DNA of 64,000 nucleotides from Paenibacillus sp. FSL R5-0490 (GTDB lineage Bacteria > Bacillota > Bacilli > Bacillales > Cytobacillaceae): assembly GCF_001956215.1 (NCBI RefSeq), contig NZ_MRTQ01000003.1, forward strand, positions 62,001 through 126,000. Direction: 5' to 3'. The translations under genes were made by a program, and so were the position numbers. Of the stretch, positions 9,521 through 16,939 are shown one piece after another. Positions within the stretch are counted from its first letter, which is position 1. Every line of letters begins with the position of its first letter. A model generated the notes under the pieces. That model had not been told where the DNA came from and searched no databases. It worked only from the letters and a program-made list of their open reading frames with translations.

Positions 9521-9553
9521 TAAAAAGCCGTATTTCTTCTGTGAAATACAGCC
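9521..9553 (-). terminator. terminator of the small SOS-type gene
   Basis: Imperfect stem GGCTGTATTTC/GAAATACGGCTT followed on the minus strand by T5, 26 bp past the stop of the 72-aa gene. Confidence 0.65.
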
Positions 9554-9578
9554 TTGATGGATGAAGTGAATTTGTCCT

Positions 9579-9797
9579 TTAGCTGATCTGGCGAGCTTTC
9601 TTTTCGGGCAAAATGGACATAATATGATTCAAATTAAAGATACGCATTTGTTTTCTATATAAACAATAGGCTAAAATCGTACTGCCTCGAAGTTCTTTGA
9701 TTAATATTTTTCTTTGTGAAAATGAATTGCGTTTGGAGAGATAAATGATTTCCACAGGCTTTCTCTCTTCCATAGCACGATAAAGAATTCCTTTCAT
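9579..9797 (-). CDS. small WYL/YolD-like protein under an SOS-type promoter (72 aa)
   Basis: 72-aa protein. LYRAMEERKPVEIIYLSKRN followed by a beta-rich stretch ending QMRIFNLNHIMSIL resembles the small SH3-like WYL or YolD fold that senses ligands or sits beside Y-family polymerase genes. It is too short to be a whole WYL regulator and has no HTH. GTAAGGAGGGATTTCTCT precedes ATG 9797. Two LexA-type boxes lie upstream, one inside the promoter spacer, so it should be DNA-damage induced. Function unknown; a DNA-repair or checkpoint accessory is an inference from regulation. Confidence 0.7.
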   Translation of the reverse strand: MKGILYRAMEERKPVEIIYLSKRNSFSQRKILIKELRGSTILAYCLYRKQMRIFNLNHIMSILPEKKARQIS

Positions 9798-9825
9798 AGA
9801 GAAATCCCTCCTTACGTTTATTTAC

Positions 9826-9876
9826 ATTATAAACGAACATGCGTTCCTAATCAAGTGAAATACGAAAATTTGTTCG
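9826..9876 (-). promoter_or_regulatory. sigma-A promoter with LexA (SOS) box in the spacer, plus a second box
   Basis: On the minus strand: -35 TTGATT (9849-9854), 17-bp spacer, -10 TATAAT (9826-9831). The spacer contains CGAACATGCGTTCC (9834-9847), an exact fit to the Bacillus LexA pattern CGAAC-N4-GTTC. A second near-match, CGAAAATTTGTTCG (9863-9876), lies just upstream. LexA bound in the spacer would block RNA polymerase. Confidence 0.82.
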
Positions 9877-9906
9877 CATAAAAAAAGACCTCAAAAATGA
9901 AGTCTT

Positions 9907-10521
9907 TTAAATAATCTTTAAACCCTTATCTTTTAAGTGATTGAGAAGGACAGTTCCATATTGTATGGCATAGCCTAAAAAGATGGCTACTAACAAAGTA
10001 CCCAATCCGACCGGACCGCCTAAGAGAAGGCCAATGGCCAATGCTAAAAATTCATTAATAATACGTGCAGTCTTCATACTGATATTGAGCCTTTTGGCAG
10101 TTGCGATCATTAATCCATCAATGGGGCCGCTGAATAATTGCGGGCGGATATAGATAGATACTCCGAAGCCCAGAAGGATAATACCAGTAAAGAAGGCAAG
10201 TATCTGATAGGGATAGTGTGTAACGGTGAAGCCGCTAAAAACAAGCTCCATCCAAAAATCGATCCCCAGACTCGCTAAAATGGTTCCAATAAATGATTTA
10301 AACTGCGGTTTTTCCCAGGAGAGTATGGCATTGAAAAATATAAGGGAAGCCGTAACCAGGAATGACCATGTTCCAATGGTAAGACCGAACTTATTGAAAA
10401 GCCCAACATAAACAGTGTCCCAGGCACCTGCACCTAGATTGGATAAGATGATTAGTGAAACACCGAGAGTGAGAATTAAATAGCCTGCAATTATTTGAAT
10501 GAATGTAGTGTATTTAGTCAT
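9907..10521 (-). CDS. YczE/YitT-type integral membrane protein
   Basis: About 204-aa polytopic protein with five or six hydrophobic helices. LGAGAWDTVYVGLFNKFGLTIGTWSFLV and the later GPIDGLMIATAKRLNISMKTARIINE are the hallmark repeats of the YczE (YyaS/YitT-like) family. In B. subtilis YczE is linked to antibiotic synthesis and secretion; the role here is unknown. The start at 10521 (MTKYTTF) is preferred over an upstream ATG at 10542, because GGGGAGGATTCTAC sits directly before it. Confidence 0.82.
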   Translation of the reverse strand: MTKYTTFIQIIAGYLILTLGVSLIILSNLGAGAWDTVYVGLFNKFGLTIGTWSFLVTASLIFFNAILSWEKPQFKSFIGTILASLGIDFWMELVFSGFTVTHYPYQILAFFTGIILLGFGVSIYIRPQLFSGPIDGLMIATAKRLNISMKTARIINEFLALAIGLLLGGPVGLGTLLVAIFLGYAIQYGTVLLNHLKDKGLKII

Positions 10522-10610
10522 GTAGAATCCTCCCCAATACATATTACAGCATTTAAATAATTACTCAAGGGGAAGAAGATGTCCAATAGATTCCATGTGG
10601 AAAAATATAG

Positions 10611-10637
10611 AAAAACAGCTCCCGTAAACGGGAGCTG
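10611..10637 (-). terminator. terminator of the SurA_N lipoprotein gene
   Basis: Stem CAGCTCCCG/CGGGAGCTG (10616-10637) with loop TAAA, followed on the minus strand by T5. Confidence 0.9.
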
Positions 10638-10648
10638 GTCAATGATAA

Positions 10649-11413
10649 TTATACCTTAATATCAATTTTTGCGTTTTTCTTCAATTCTTCTACATGCTTA
10701 ACGAGCATTTCCTGCTGTTTTTGCTGTTCGAGCTGCTGTTTGATCTGCGGTTTTACTTCTTCCAATTTAGGGGGCTCCTGTCCTTCAGCACCACCCTGGC
10801 TTGCATATTCCTCATAGAATTTTTGAATTTCAGCATCTGTAACATTCTCAGGTTTAATCTCGCCTTCGATGTATTTCGTATATTTAATATTGTTGGCAAT
10901 TTCCGTCTCTAATGAATCGGGATTAAGGCCAGCCTGTTTCATTGCTGTTTCAAATTCCTTATCATTCTTGAATTGTCCTTTTGTTTCTTCGAGCTGCTTT
11001 TTGACTTCTTCATCAGAAGCTTTATAGCCTTTTTTATCAGCCTCCTGGAGAAGAAGCGTCTGGCCCACTAGACTGTCAAGTGTCTGCTTCTTAATTTTCT
11101 CTGCAGCATCTTTTGTAGTAGGGTCTTGTCCCATTTGCTGATACATCATTTGTGAAGAAGTAAGCACACTGTTATACTCACGTCCAAGAATTTCCTGGTC
11201 ATTCACAATTGCAACTGTCTTTTTTTCATCAAGCTTTTGCTTATCCATTTTCTTTTGCATTTCTTCCATTTGCTTTTGCTGGTCCTGCTGATCGGTTTCA
11301 GCTGTTTTCGGTTCTTCTTTTTTATCTGCACTCTTGCTTTTATCGTCAGCTCCACAAGCAGCTAAAACGGCAGATATTAATACTAGTAAAAAGGGATACA
11401 TTAGTTTCTTCAT
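10649..11413 (-). CDS. SurA_N-domain (PrsA-like) chaperone lipoprotein
   Basis: 254-aa lipoprotein (lipobox LAAC, Cys20) with a Lys/Gln/Glu-rich linker (~25-65) and then a SurA N-terminal chaperone domain: VAIVNDQEILGREYNSVL, LDSLVGQTLLLQEADKKGYKASDEEV, and a helical tail. It lacks the parvulin rotamase domain of true PrsA (280-300 aa), so it is a chaperone-like lipoprotein rather than a PPIase. It should act on secreted proteins at the membrane-wall interface. GGAAGGAGAAATATC precedes the ATG. It is the last protein-coding host gene before tRNA-Val and the prophage. Confidence 0.85.
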   Translation of the reverse strand: MKKLMYPFLLVLISAVLAACGADDKSKSADKKEEPKTAETDQQDQQKQMEEMQKKMDKQKLDEKKTVAIVNDQEILGREYNSVLTSSQMMYQQMGQDPTTKDAAEKIKKQTLDSLVGQTLLLQEADKKGYKASDEEVKKQLEETKGQFKNDKEFETAMKQAGLNPDSLETEIANNIKYTKYIEGEIKPENVTDAEIQKFYEEYASQGGAEGQEPPKLEEVKPQIKQQLEQQKQQEMLVKHVEELKKNAKIDIKV

Positions 11414-11660
11414 TGATATTTCTCCTTCCGTAACCCTGTATAGTTTGATTCAACTAACAAATGAATCATATAGAGGGCATTATAAAGCATATAATCATAA
11501 AAAGATACCTTTAAGGTACAAAAGCCGAATTTGTAAAGGGAATGTAATCTGGTTATAAAGCTCTTAACCTGATAGTTTCTGGATGAAATATAGGTATTGA
11601 CTTTTATGTAGTAGTGAAGTATATTTTATATTGTCCCCAATAGAGGGAAATATTCATAAC

Positions 11661-11733
11661 GATTCCGTAGCTCAGCTGGGAGAGCGCTACCTTGACAGGG
11701 TAGAGGTCGCTGGTTCGAACCCAGTCGGAATCA
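11661..11733 (+). tRNA. tRNA-Val (anticodon GAC)
   Basis: 73-nt cloverleaf: acceptor GATTCCG/CGGAATC, D-arm GCTC-AGCTGGGA-GAGC, anticodon stem CTACC/GGTAG with loop TTGACAG (anticodon GAC, Val), T-arm with GGTTCGAAC, discriminator A and no encoded CCA. Its 3' half is the phage attachment core, so from position 11692 onward the tRNA is rebuilt by sequence shared with the phage and should still be functional. Confidence 0.97.
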
Positions 11734-11734
11734 T
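11692..11734. repeat. attL core (43-bp duplication with attR)
   Basis: These 43 bases, covering the anticodon loop to the 3' end of tRNA-Val, are repeated exactly at 52879-52921. One mismatch further left, another five bases (GCTAC) also match. This is the classic footprint of tyrosine-recombinase integration into a tRNA gene. Confidence 0.97.
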
Positions 11735-11739
11735 CTGTT

Positions 11740-11777
11740 AAAAGCCTAGAGCCTCAACGGTTCTAGGCTTTTTCTTT
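11740..11777 (+). terminator. terminator just inside attL
   Basis: Stem AAAGCCTAGAGCC/GGTTCTAGGCTTT with loop TCAAC and a T-rich tail. It is phage-derived and would end tRNA-Val transcription before it reads antisense into the integrase gene. Confidence 0.8.
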
Positions 11778-11805
11778 ATTCTTAAAAATATAGAGTAAAC
11801 CCCAA

Positions 11806-11827
11806 TTGTTGACGAATTGTTGACGAA
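11806..11827. repeat. tandem 11-bp repeat, left integrase arm-site candidate
   Basis: Two perfect head-to-tail copies of TTGTTGACGAA. The same doublet occurs at 52741-52762 near attR. Position beside the integrase stop and a matching pair at the far end fit arm-type sites bound by the integrase N-terminal domain. Confidence 0.75.
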
Positions 11828-11831
11828 ATTT

Positions 11832-13031
11832 TTAAATGCTATTTTTTTGCCGTGTAAATATTGAGTCTAATTTGTTAGCTGCTTCTTGATCTGCAGTTTG
11901 TAAAGCATGACCATATGTATCCATGGTTATACGGATATTGGAATGACCAAGTCTCTCTGAAATAATTTTTGCGTGAACACCCTGATTTATTAATAGGGTT
12001 GCTGAAGTGTGTCTCAGATCATGTAACCTGATAAATCGGACCCCAGCCCTGTTGGTAAATCGTCTCCACCAGGTAGTAGGCGTAGTGGGATAATAGTGTT
12101 TTCCGTTTTCATTGCAAAAGACAAATTCATGCTCATGTTCAATCCACAAATCTCTCATACGCATTTTTTCTTTTTTCCAGTGTATATAGTATTTTTTAAG
12201 CTCTTCGACCATCATAGGTGGCAAAGAAATAACACGTTTTGAATTCCTGGATTTTGGACCTTTTAAAATCGGCCTTCCACCAGTACCTCGACTAATAATC
12301 TGTTTGATTTGAATAATACCCTTCTCCAAGTCTATATGAGACCATTCCAGCCCTAATAATTCACCCCTTCTTAATCCAGCAGCAAGTGCAAGAGAAGTAA
12401 ATACACGCCAGTGTATTGGTTCATCCTGGACTGCATCAAACAATACTGCTACCTCATTCTCATTATAAACGTTGATTTCTTTCTCTAGAATACCTCGCTG
12501 GCTAGGTTTGCTGACATCTGCTGCAGGGTTATATTTAATAATCTTCCAATCTGCAGCTCGCTGTAGAATGTTTCTAAGGACACGATATACATATTGAGCA
12601 GTGGAGACAGCCATAGGACTGCCATCTACTTTTTTTAATTGAGATAAAAAGTTAACGATATGAATCGGCTTTATCTGATCTAGTCGCATATGGCCAAGAG
12701 TGGGGAGGATGTGGTTTTTAAAGTGGGTGAGGTACACATCCAATGTTTGTTCACTTAGCCCACCTTTTTCGGCGTATTTTTTTTGCCAGTCTTTTACGAA
12801 CTCTGCAAGAGTCATTTTTTCAGGAGAAATGTACTCGCCTGACTCAATTTCCATTTGGAACTTCACTAACTCTGACTGTAAGTAGTCATTTAATTTCTTT
12901 TTTGTTTTTAATAAAGATTGATCCTTTATTCGTATGGTTTTGGTTTTCTTCTTTCTTTTGCCTTTTGAATCATAACCGACCTCTACAACAAGCATAAAAG
13001 AGTTTGTTCCTCGTTTTTGAACGCTTGCCAT
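11832..13031 (-). CDS. int: phage tyrosine site-specific integrase
   Basis: 399-aa tyrosine recombinase that inserts and excises the prophage at tRNA-Val. The N-terminal arm-DNA-binding domain (residues ~1-60: MASVQKRGTNSFMLVVEVGY, then KGKRKKKTKTIRI) is followed by a core-binding SAM-like domain (~65-170) and the catalytic domain. Catalytic residues visible are Arg in ALAAGLRRGELLGLEW, H337-x-x-R340 (LHDLRHTS), H363 (LGHSNI) and the nucleophile Y373 (DTYGHA). AATAAGGAGGATAAAATA precedes the ATG. The gene is next to attL, reading toward it. Confidence 0.96.
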   Translation of the reverse strand: MASVQKRGTNSFMLVVEVGYDSKGKRKKKTKTIRIKDQSLLKTKKKLNDYLQSELVKFQMEIESGEYISPEKMTLAEFVKDWQKKYAEKGGLSEQTLDVYLTHFKNHILPTLGHMRLDQIKPIHIVNFLSQLKKVDGSPMAVSTAQYVYRVLRNILQRAADWKIIKYNPAADVSKPSQRGILEKEINVYNENEVAVLFDAVQDEPIHWRVFTSLALAAGLRRGELLGLEWSHIDLEKGIIQIKQIISRGTGGRPILKGPKSRNSKRVISLPPMMVEELKKYYIHWKKEKMRMRDLWIEHEHEFVFCNENGKHYYPTTPTTWWRRFTNRAGVRFIRLHDLRHTSATLLINQGVHAKIISERLGHSNIRITMDTYGHALQTADQEAANKLDSIFTRQKNSI

Positions 13032-13214
13032 TATTTTATCCTCCTTATTAATTTTATCAAGATTTTTGATGAGGGAATATATGTTCTGTTTGGTGTTATA
13101 ATAAAAATGCCTAGCTCAACAGGCAACTTTTTAGGTGGATATTCAATTCTCTGTTCTAAAAAATAATTCCTAATGGTAATATTTAATTGAACGAATAATA
13201 TGGAGTGAAGTAGT

Positions 13215-13787
13215 ATGCTTACTGATTTTGATATCAGGGCGAAATTAATTGAAAAAATTCATAAAGAAAACCGTGGCAAACACTACAGGGTAATTGAAGA
13301 ACTAGTTATTTGCGACGGATTGGCCCGTGCTGATGTTGCATTAGCAAACGGAATTTTTCATGGTTTTGAAATAAAGAGTGATCATGATAGCCTGGAGAGA
13401 TTAGCAAATCAAATAGAATGCTATGATAAAACGTTTGATAAAAATACAATTGTTGTGGGTCAAAAATTCGAAGATCGAATTGCTGACTATATCCCTTCAC
13501 ATTGGGGTATACAAGTAGCATATGTAAATAGGTATGGTACTATTTCAATTAAGAAAATTCGATCAACCAAAATGAATAAAAAGATCTCTTTACACAATCT
13601 CTTAGACCTGCTCTGGAATGTTGAGTTAAGGTCTTACCTTAAAGAAAATAAGGTAAGAGGTTATTCAAAAAAAGACAGAACAGGTCTCAAAGAGATGGCA
13701 ATTGAAAACATTACATTTAAACTATTAAAGGATTATACGAGAGAGACCCTAAAAACTAGGACCGGTTGGAGAGAAGATCTACCATGA
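13215..13787 (+). CDS. sce7726-family protein (PD-(D/E)xK nuclease-like)
   Basis: 190-aa protein matching the sce7726 family pattern. The first ~120 residues contain VIEELVICDGLARADVALANG and then GFEIKSDHDSLERLANQIECYDKTFDKNTIVVG. D40, E52 and K54 form a D...ExK pattern typical of restriction-endonuclease-like folds (visible pattern, inferred fold). The C-terminal ~70 residues are basic and helical. TGGAGTGAAG precedes ATG 13215. Family members are frequent cargo of phages and islands, often beside 'beta family' or sce7725 genes. The 3' end overlaps the convergent next gene by 32 bp. Function unknown; anti-phage defence is a reasonable hypothesis. Confidence 0.8.
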   Translation: MLTDFDIRAKLIEKIHKENRGKHYRVIEELVICDGLARADVALANGIFHGFEIKSDHDSLERLANQIECYDKTFDKNTIVVGQKFEDRIADYIPSHWGIQVAYVNRYGTISIKKIRSTKMNKKISLHNLLDLLWNVELRSYLKENKVRGYSKKDRTGLKEMAIENITFKLLKDYTRETLKTRTGWREDLP

Positions 13788-14757
13788 GAGTAATATGGTG
13801 ATTCTCATCTATTGATACCCAGCTTTGAAGATTACCTGGTCCAGTTGTTTCCCCTGAGAATCTATCATAAATCTCAGTGTCTCCCCATGAGAAGTCTGGA
13901 CCCTTAAAGTGTCCGGACTTTTCAATTATTGCTTTACATCCTTCTAGCACTTTATCAATTTTCAACCCCCCTTTTTTTAGAGTCAGGCCTTTATAGATGA
14001 AATATTCATTTTCCGCTGCATAGCGGATCTTGAAGGACATCTGCATTCCGGGAATAAATTCGAAGTAGGAATAATGTGAAATTGTATAATCAGAAAAAAT
14101 CGGTGCAATGTCTTTTTGCATTAAAGCTTTTCGGATGTTTTCGAATAATATCTTTTCAAACCTTTGAATGGATACTAGTTCCTCTTTAGGTACATTAAGA
14201 GTTTCAGGGATCGATCCACTGGCAATGATAATTCGCCTGAATGAGGCAAGTTTAGGAATAGTAGAAAGAGTACTTTTTAACACAAAAATCTGTGTATTCA
14301 ATGTGTCATTATTAATATACTGTGCGTCAAGTATAAGATCACAATTTGAAAGTTCAATCTCTCTCAATATGTCAGAGAAAGAAAAATCAAAGTCTGGATC
14401 GGAAAGCTCATTTGTTGTAACTCTAATCGCTATTCCGTTAGCAGAAATTTCTTTAACCTTTGCAACTTTTTCAGAATCGTCAGAAACATGTACCACTGGA
14501 ATCATATCGGTCAATACATCATCCATAATGCATTTATCAATGAGCTCGAAATATTTTTCATTATCGATTTCTAGGGCAGCATGCAAGTCAAAGTAGAACT
14601 TCCTACTTTTCCAAGCCCTTGTTATATCTGAGAACTTAGAAACAGTATCTGGTGCAACTTCAAATAAAGGAACAATTTTGTCTTTTACATCATCCTTTAA
14701 TTGAGTTAGTGCATCCTTTTCTCCTGCTTTACACCTTAAAATTGGTACATACAACAT
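13756..14757 (-). CDS. 'beta family' protein (PF14350 type)
   Basis: 333-aa soluble protein beginning MLYVPILRCKAGEKDALTQL and then KDKIVPLFEVAPDTV, the typical start of beta-family proteins found in prophages. The middle alternates strands and helices in a barrel-like manner (ISANGIAIRVTT; DLILDAQYIN; FRRIIIASGSIP). No catalytic motif is obvious to me. AATGGGGGATTTTCA precedes ATG 14757. It converges with and overlaps the sce7726 gene, and the pair sits in the lysogeny-side accessory slot. Role unknown. Confidence 0.75.
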   Translation of the reverse strand: MLYVPILRCKAGEKDALTQLKDDVKDKIVPLFEVAPDTVSKFSDITRAWKSRKFYFDLHAALEIDNEKYFELIDKCIMDDVLTDMIPVVHVSDDSEKVAKVKEISANGIAIRVTTNELSDPDFDFSFSDILREIELSNCDLILDAQYINNDTLNTQIFVLKSTLSTIPKLASFRRIIIASGSIPETLNVPKEELVSIQRFEKILFENIRKALMQKDIAPIFSDYTISHYSYFEFIPGMQMSFKIRYAAENEYFIYKGLTLKKGGLKIDKVLEGCKAIIEKSGHFKGPDFSWGDTEIYDRFSGETTGPGNLQSWVSIDENHHITLMVDLLSNRS

Positions 14758-14877
14758 TGAAAATCCCCCATTTTGTTAATATTTTTATATTAACAGGAGT
14801 AATTAGGTTAAATATAAATGCTGTTCATGCAGTCCCTAACTTCCTGGAATTTTGTTTAATTTCCAATAGAATTCCAT

Positions 14878-14891
14878 GAAATATATGTTCG
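14878..14891 (-). promoter_or_regulatory. weak LexA-like box upstream of the beta-family gene
   Basis: Minus strand CGAACATATATTTC differs from the Bacillus SOS pattern by one key base (A for G in GTTC). It lies 121 bp before the beta-family start. A related AGAACATATATTCC is at 13073-13086 upstream of int. Suggestive only. Confidence 0.3.
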
Positions 14892-14925
14892 TTTAAAGTT
14901 GAAAAGAAAAGCCCAAAAGGGCCAA

Positions 14926-15462
14926 TCATTGAATCTCTGAGCTATAAATTTTCCAATGGTAATTCAAATCGAAGTCCCCACGTGATTCTAAGGTGCCTTT
15001 GATTGTAACACTATCACCTGGTTTTAGATCGGTGAGGAGATTACTCGTAAAATCTGCAACAAAAACATTATAAGCTTCGTTACCTGATGTACTAACATCA
15101 TCCCACGTTTGACCGGTGTACTCTCCTGCACCTAATACCCAAATTTGTGAAGAACCTATTTCCATTATAGTGCCTGACCAAGTTACTTCTTGACCGTATA
15201 GGTAATTATCCCATGTAGGCTTTTTTTCTTCACCGAGTTCTTTATAATTATTTATGAACTCTGGGAAGTTATTGAGAGAGTCAATAGTTTTCTGTTGTTG
15301 CTCGGATATTTGTTTTTCGGTGTCACTCGGTTCTTCTGCTTTTTCATTAACTTCATCAGTAGGCTTGTTTACCGGCTCTTTAGTTTCCTCTGTACCTGAA
15401 CATGCCCCTAAGATAAAGCTTAGAGATAGAACAGAGATAACTAGTAAAAACTTGTACTTCAT
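14926..15462 (-). CDS. prophage-encoded lipoprotein with OB-like domain
   Basis: 178-aa lipoprotein: lipobox ILGAC (Cys21), acidic linker (Glu/Pro/Thr, ~25-60), then a ~110-residue domain. That domain has a strand pattern (VTWSGTIMEIGSSQIWVLG, then YNVFVADF, LKPGDSVTIKGTLESRGDF) resembling the OB-fold/tRNA_anti-like domains of small Bacillus lipoproteins. The start is set at ATG 15462, because AAAGGAG lies 10 bases upstream; the in-frame TTG at 15471 touches that site. It lies between the beta-family gene and the repressor operon, a usual place for lysogenic-conversion or superinfection-exclusion lipoproteins. That role is inferred. Confidence 0.75.
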   Translation of the reverse strand: MKYKFLLVISVLSLSFILGACSGTEETKEPVNKPTDEVNEKAEEPSDTEKQISEQQQKTIDSLNNFPEFINNYKELGEEKKPTWDNYLYGQEVTWSGTIMEIGSSQIWVLGAGEYTGQTWDDVSTSGNEAYNVFVADFTSNLLTDLKPGDSVTIKGTLESRGDFDLNYHWKIYSSEIQ

Positions 15463-15580
15463 CTTATCCAATCTCCTTTTTAATAAATTTATGTATTTAT
15501 GGATTAATTACCCATCAATACTCAATATAAAAACACGCAAATCTACGTGTCACATGGTTTGGTTTTATGGAAAAAACTAT

Positions 15581-16021
15581 CTATTGTTTAAATTTTTTTA
15601 AGTGAGCAAGTTCTCTTGGCACACCATATATTTCAGCAATTTCATAGATTGAAAGATGTGAATCTTCATATTCACTTAGACTTTCGTCTGGAAGTAACAA
15701 CTCTACAGCGAATTGACTTGCTTGCCTTTCGTATTTGCTTTCTGGAAAGAAAGTATTCTTTTTTAGGAATGAAGCATTATGTTTGGGGTGAAGAACCGAG
15801 TGACCTAATTCATGTCCCATGACAAAATTACGGACTTTGCCCAAATTGTTATTTATGAAAATAAATTTATTTTTTCTTTCATATTTGTACATTCCCTGGA
15901 CTTCATCCGTAAAATCCCATGGTACGACATGGACACCAAGTTTCTCAGCGATTAGAAAAGGATCTCTTGTCTTGAATTTCTTAATTAATCGTTGAACTTC
16001 AGCAACAATTAAATCCTTCAT
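15581..16021 (-). CDS. ImmA/IrrE-type metallopeptidase (anti-repressor protease)
   Basis: 146-aa zinc protease of the ImmA/IrrE (DUF955) family with the motif GHELGHSVLHP (HExxH core) and a downstream acidic residue in RQASQFAVELLLP. In ICEBs1 and related phages, ImmA cleaves the ImmR/CI repressor to trigger induction. It lies 4 bp downstream of the repressor gene, the standard immR-immA arrangement. Induction by cleavage of the adjacent repressor is expected here. Confidence 0.9.
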   Translation of the reverse strand: MKDLIVAEVQRLIKKFKTRDPFLIAEKLGVHVVPWDFTDEVQGMYKYERKNKFIFINNNLGKVRNFVMGHELGHSVLHPKHNASFLKKNTFFPESKYERQASQFAVELLLPDESLSEYEDSHLSIYEIAEIYGVPRELAHLKKFKQ

Positions 16022-16025
16022 CTAA

Positions 16026-16469
16026 TCAGTCCTGATTATCACGATATTTCTTTGGAATATACTTTTTGTTAATCCTGGTGGCTTGTCTAATTGCATATTC
16101 CATGGCATCCATGATTGATTCCTTTGCTTCCTCGCTAATTGGTTCCCCCATTAACATATAGCCATCGTCTTCAGAAAGGTCTTGACGAATTTTCTCCATT
16201 CTTTTTGCGATGTCTTTTTCGTCTTTTGTGGAAGATGTGCTTTTTGTTGATGTTTCTTCCAAGTAACCTGCTACTTTCATTAATTGATCGTAATCCGTCT
16301 TTAGAGCTTCTGCAATTTTCTTTATTGTCGTTGGCTTTGGTACTCCTCTTTTTCCTGTCTCTATTCTCGATAATTGAGCAGCGCTGATTTCAGAATAAAG
16401 AGCAACCTGATTTAAGGTTAGGTTTTTTGATTCTCTAATTTTCTTTATATATGTTCCGAATTCAGTCAT
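16026..16469 (-). CDS. CI/ImmR-like XRE repressor
   Basis: 147-aa DNA-binding repressor with an N-terminal helix-turn-helix (TLNQVALYSEISAAQLSRIETGKR, residues ~18-41) and a C-terminal region for dimerisation and ImmA recognition. It should maintain lysogeny by binding the TTACC-N4-GGTAA operators in the divergent region 16527-16613. A leftward promoter with -35 TTGCCT and -10 TAATAT overlaps operator O1, which suggests self-regulation. Confidence 0.9.
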   Translation of the reverse strand: MTEFGTYIKKIRESKNLTLNQVALYSEISAAQLSRIETGKRGVPKPTTIKKIAEALKTDYDQLMKVAGYLEETSTKSTSSTKDEKDIAKRMEKIRQDLSEDDGYMLMGEPISEEAKESIMDAMEYAIRQATRINKKYIPKKYRDNQD

Positions 16470-16526
16470 AAGAAATCATCCATTCAACATTAATTTCCAT
16501 CGATAACTTTATATTAGAGTGTAGCA

Positions 16527-16613
16527 TTACCAAAAGGCAATAAACTTAAAAAAAATATGATAAAAAGTATTGTCTTTTGGTAAAATTGGTGATATTTTAT
16601 TACCATAAGGTAA
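16527..16613. promoter_or_regulatory. lysogeny switch: three operators O1-O3 and divergent promoters
   Basis: Three copies of a 14-bp near-palindrome of the type TTACC-N4-GGTAA: TTACCAAAAGGCAA (16527-16540), TTGTCTTTTGGTAA (16570-16583) and TTACCATAAGGTAA (16600-16613). A rightward promoter fits -35 TTGTCT (inside O2) and -10 TATTTT (16593-16598) with 17-bp spacing. The leftward promoter's -35 overlaps O1. Each promoter is thus covered by an operator. Confidence 0.85.
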
Positions 16614-16640
16614 TGACTTAAAGGGAAAAGAGGTGATAAC

Positions 16641-16898
16641 TTGACTAATTCAACAGATATCATTGTGAGAGCAGAATTCTTAAAAAAGTATTTACTTGAA
16701 AAAAATATGTCCGAAAGCAAATTTGCAGAAACTATTGGTGTAGCTCATAGTACAGTTAATCGTGTTTTAAATGGTAAAAGAAATCCTGGTAGTAAGTTTA
16801 TTGCTGGTGTATTAAAGAACTTTCAGGATTTAAGCTTTGAAGAAGTTTTTTCTTATAAACATGAATTACCAAAAGGTAATAACAGGTACACAGCCTAA
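16641..16898 (+). CDS. Cro-like XRE regulator
   Basis: 85-aa HTH protein (MSESKFAETIGVAHSTVNRVLNGKRNPGS, helix-turn-helix at ~24-50), divergent from the repressor and first gene of the rightward operon. Likely the lytic-side switch protein. The TTG start at 16641 is supported by AGAGGTGATAAC upstream. Its last codons contain the fourth operator copy (16866-16879). Confidence 0.85.
   Translation: MTNSTDIIVRAEFLKKYLLEKNMSESKFAETIGVAHSTVNRVLNGKRNPGSKFIAGVLKNFQDLSFEEVFSYKHELPKGNNRYTA
16866..16879. promoter_or_regulatory. fourth repressor operator (O4) inside the end of the cro-like gene
   Basis: TTACCAAAAGGTAA, the best copy of the operator, with both 5-bp arms intact. It lies 260 bp downstream of O3 and could act as a roadblock or a looping partner. 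Confidence 0.75.
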
Positions 16899-16939
16899 TG
16901 AAGGCAAGCCAGACAATTTTAATTATTGAGGTGCAAAAA

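Noticed and set aside
10521..10542. Upstream ATG (10542) as start of the YczE-like gene
   Set aside because: The ribosome site GGGGAGG lies between the two candidates and fits ATG 10521.
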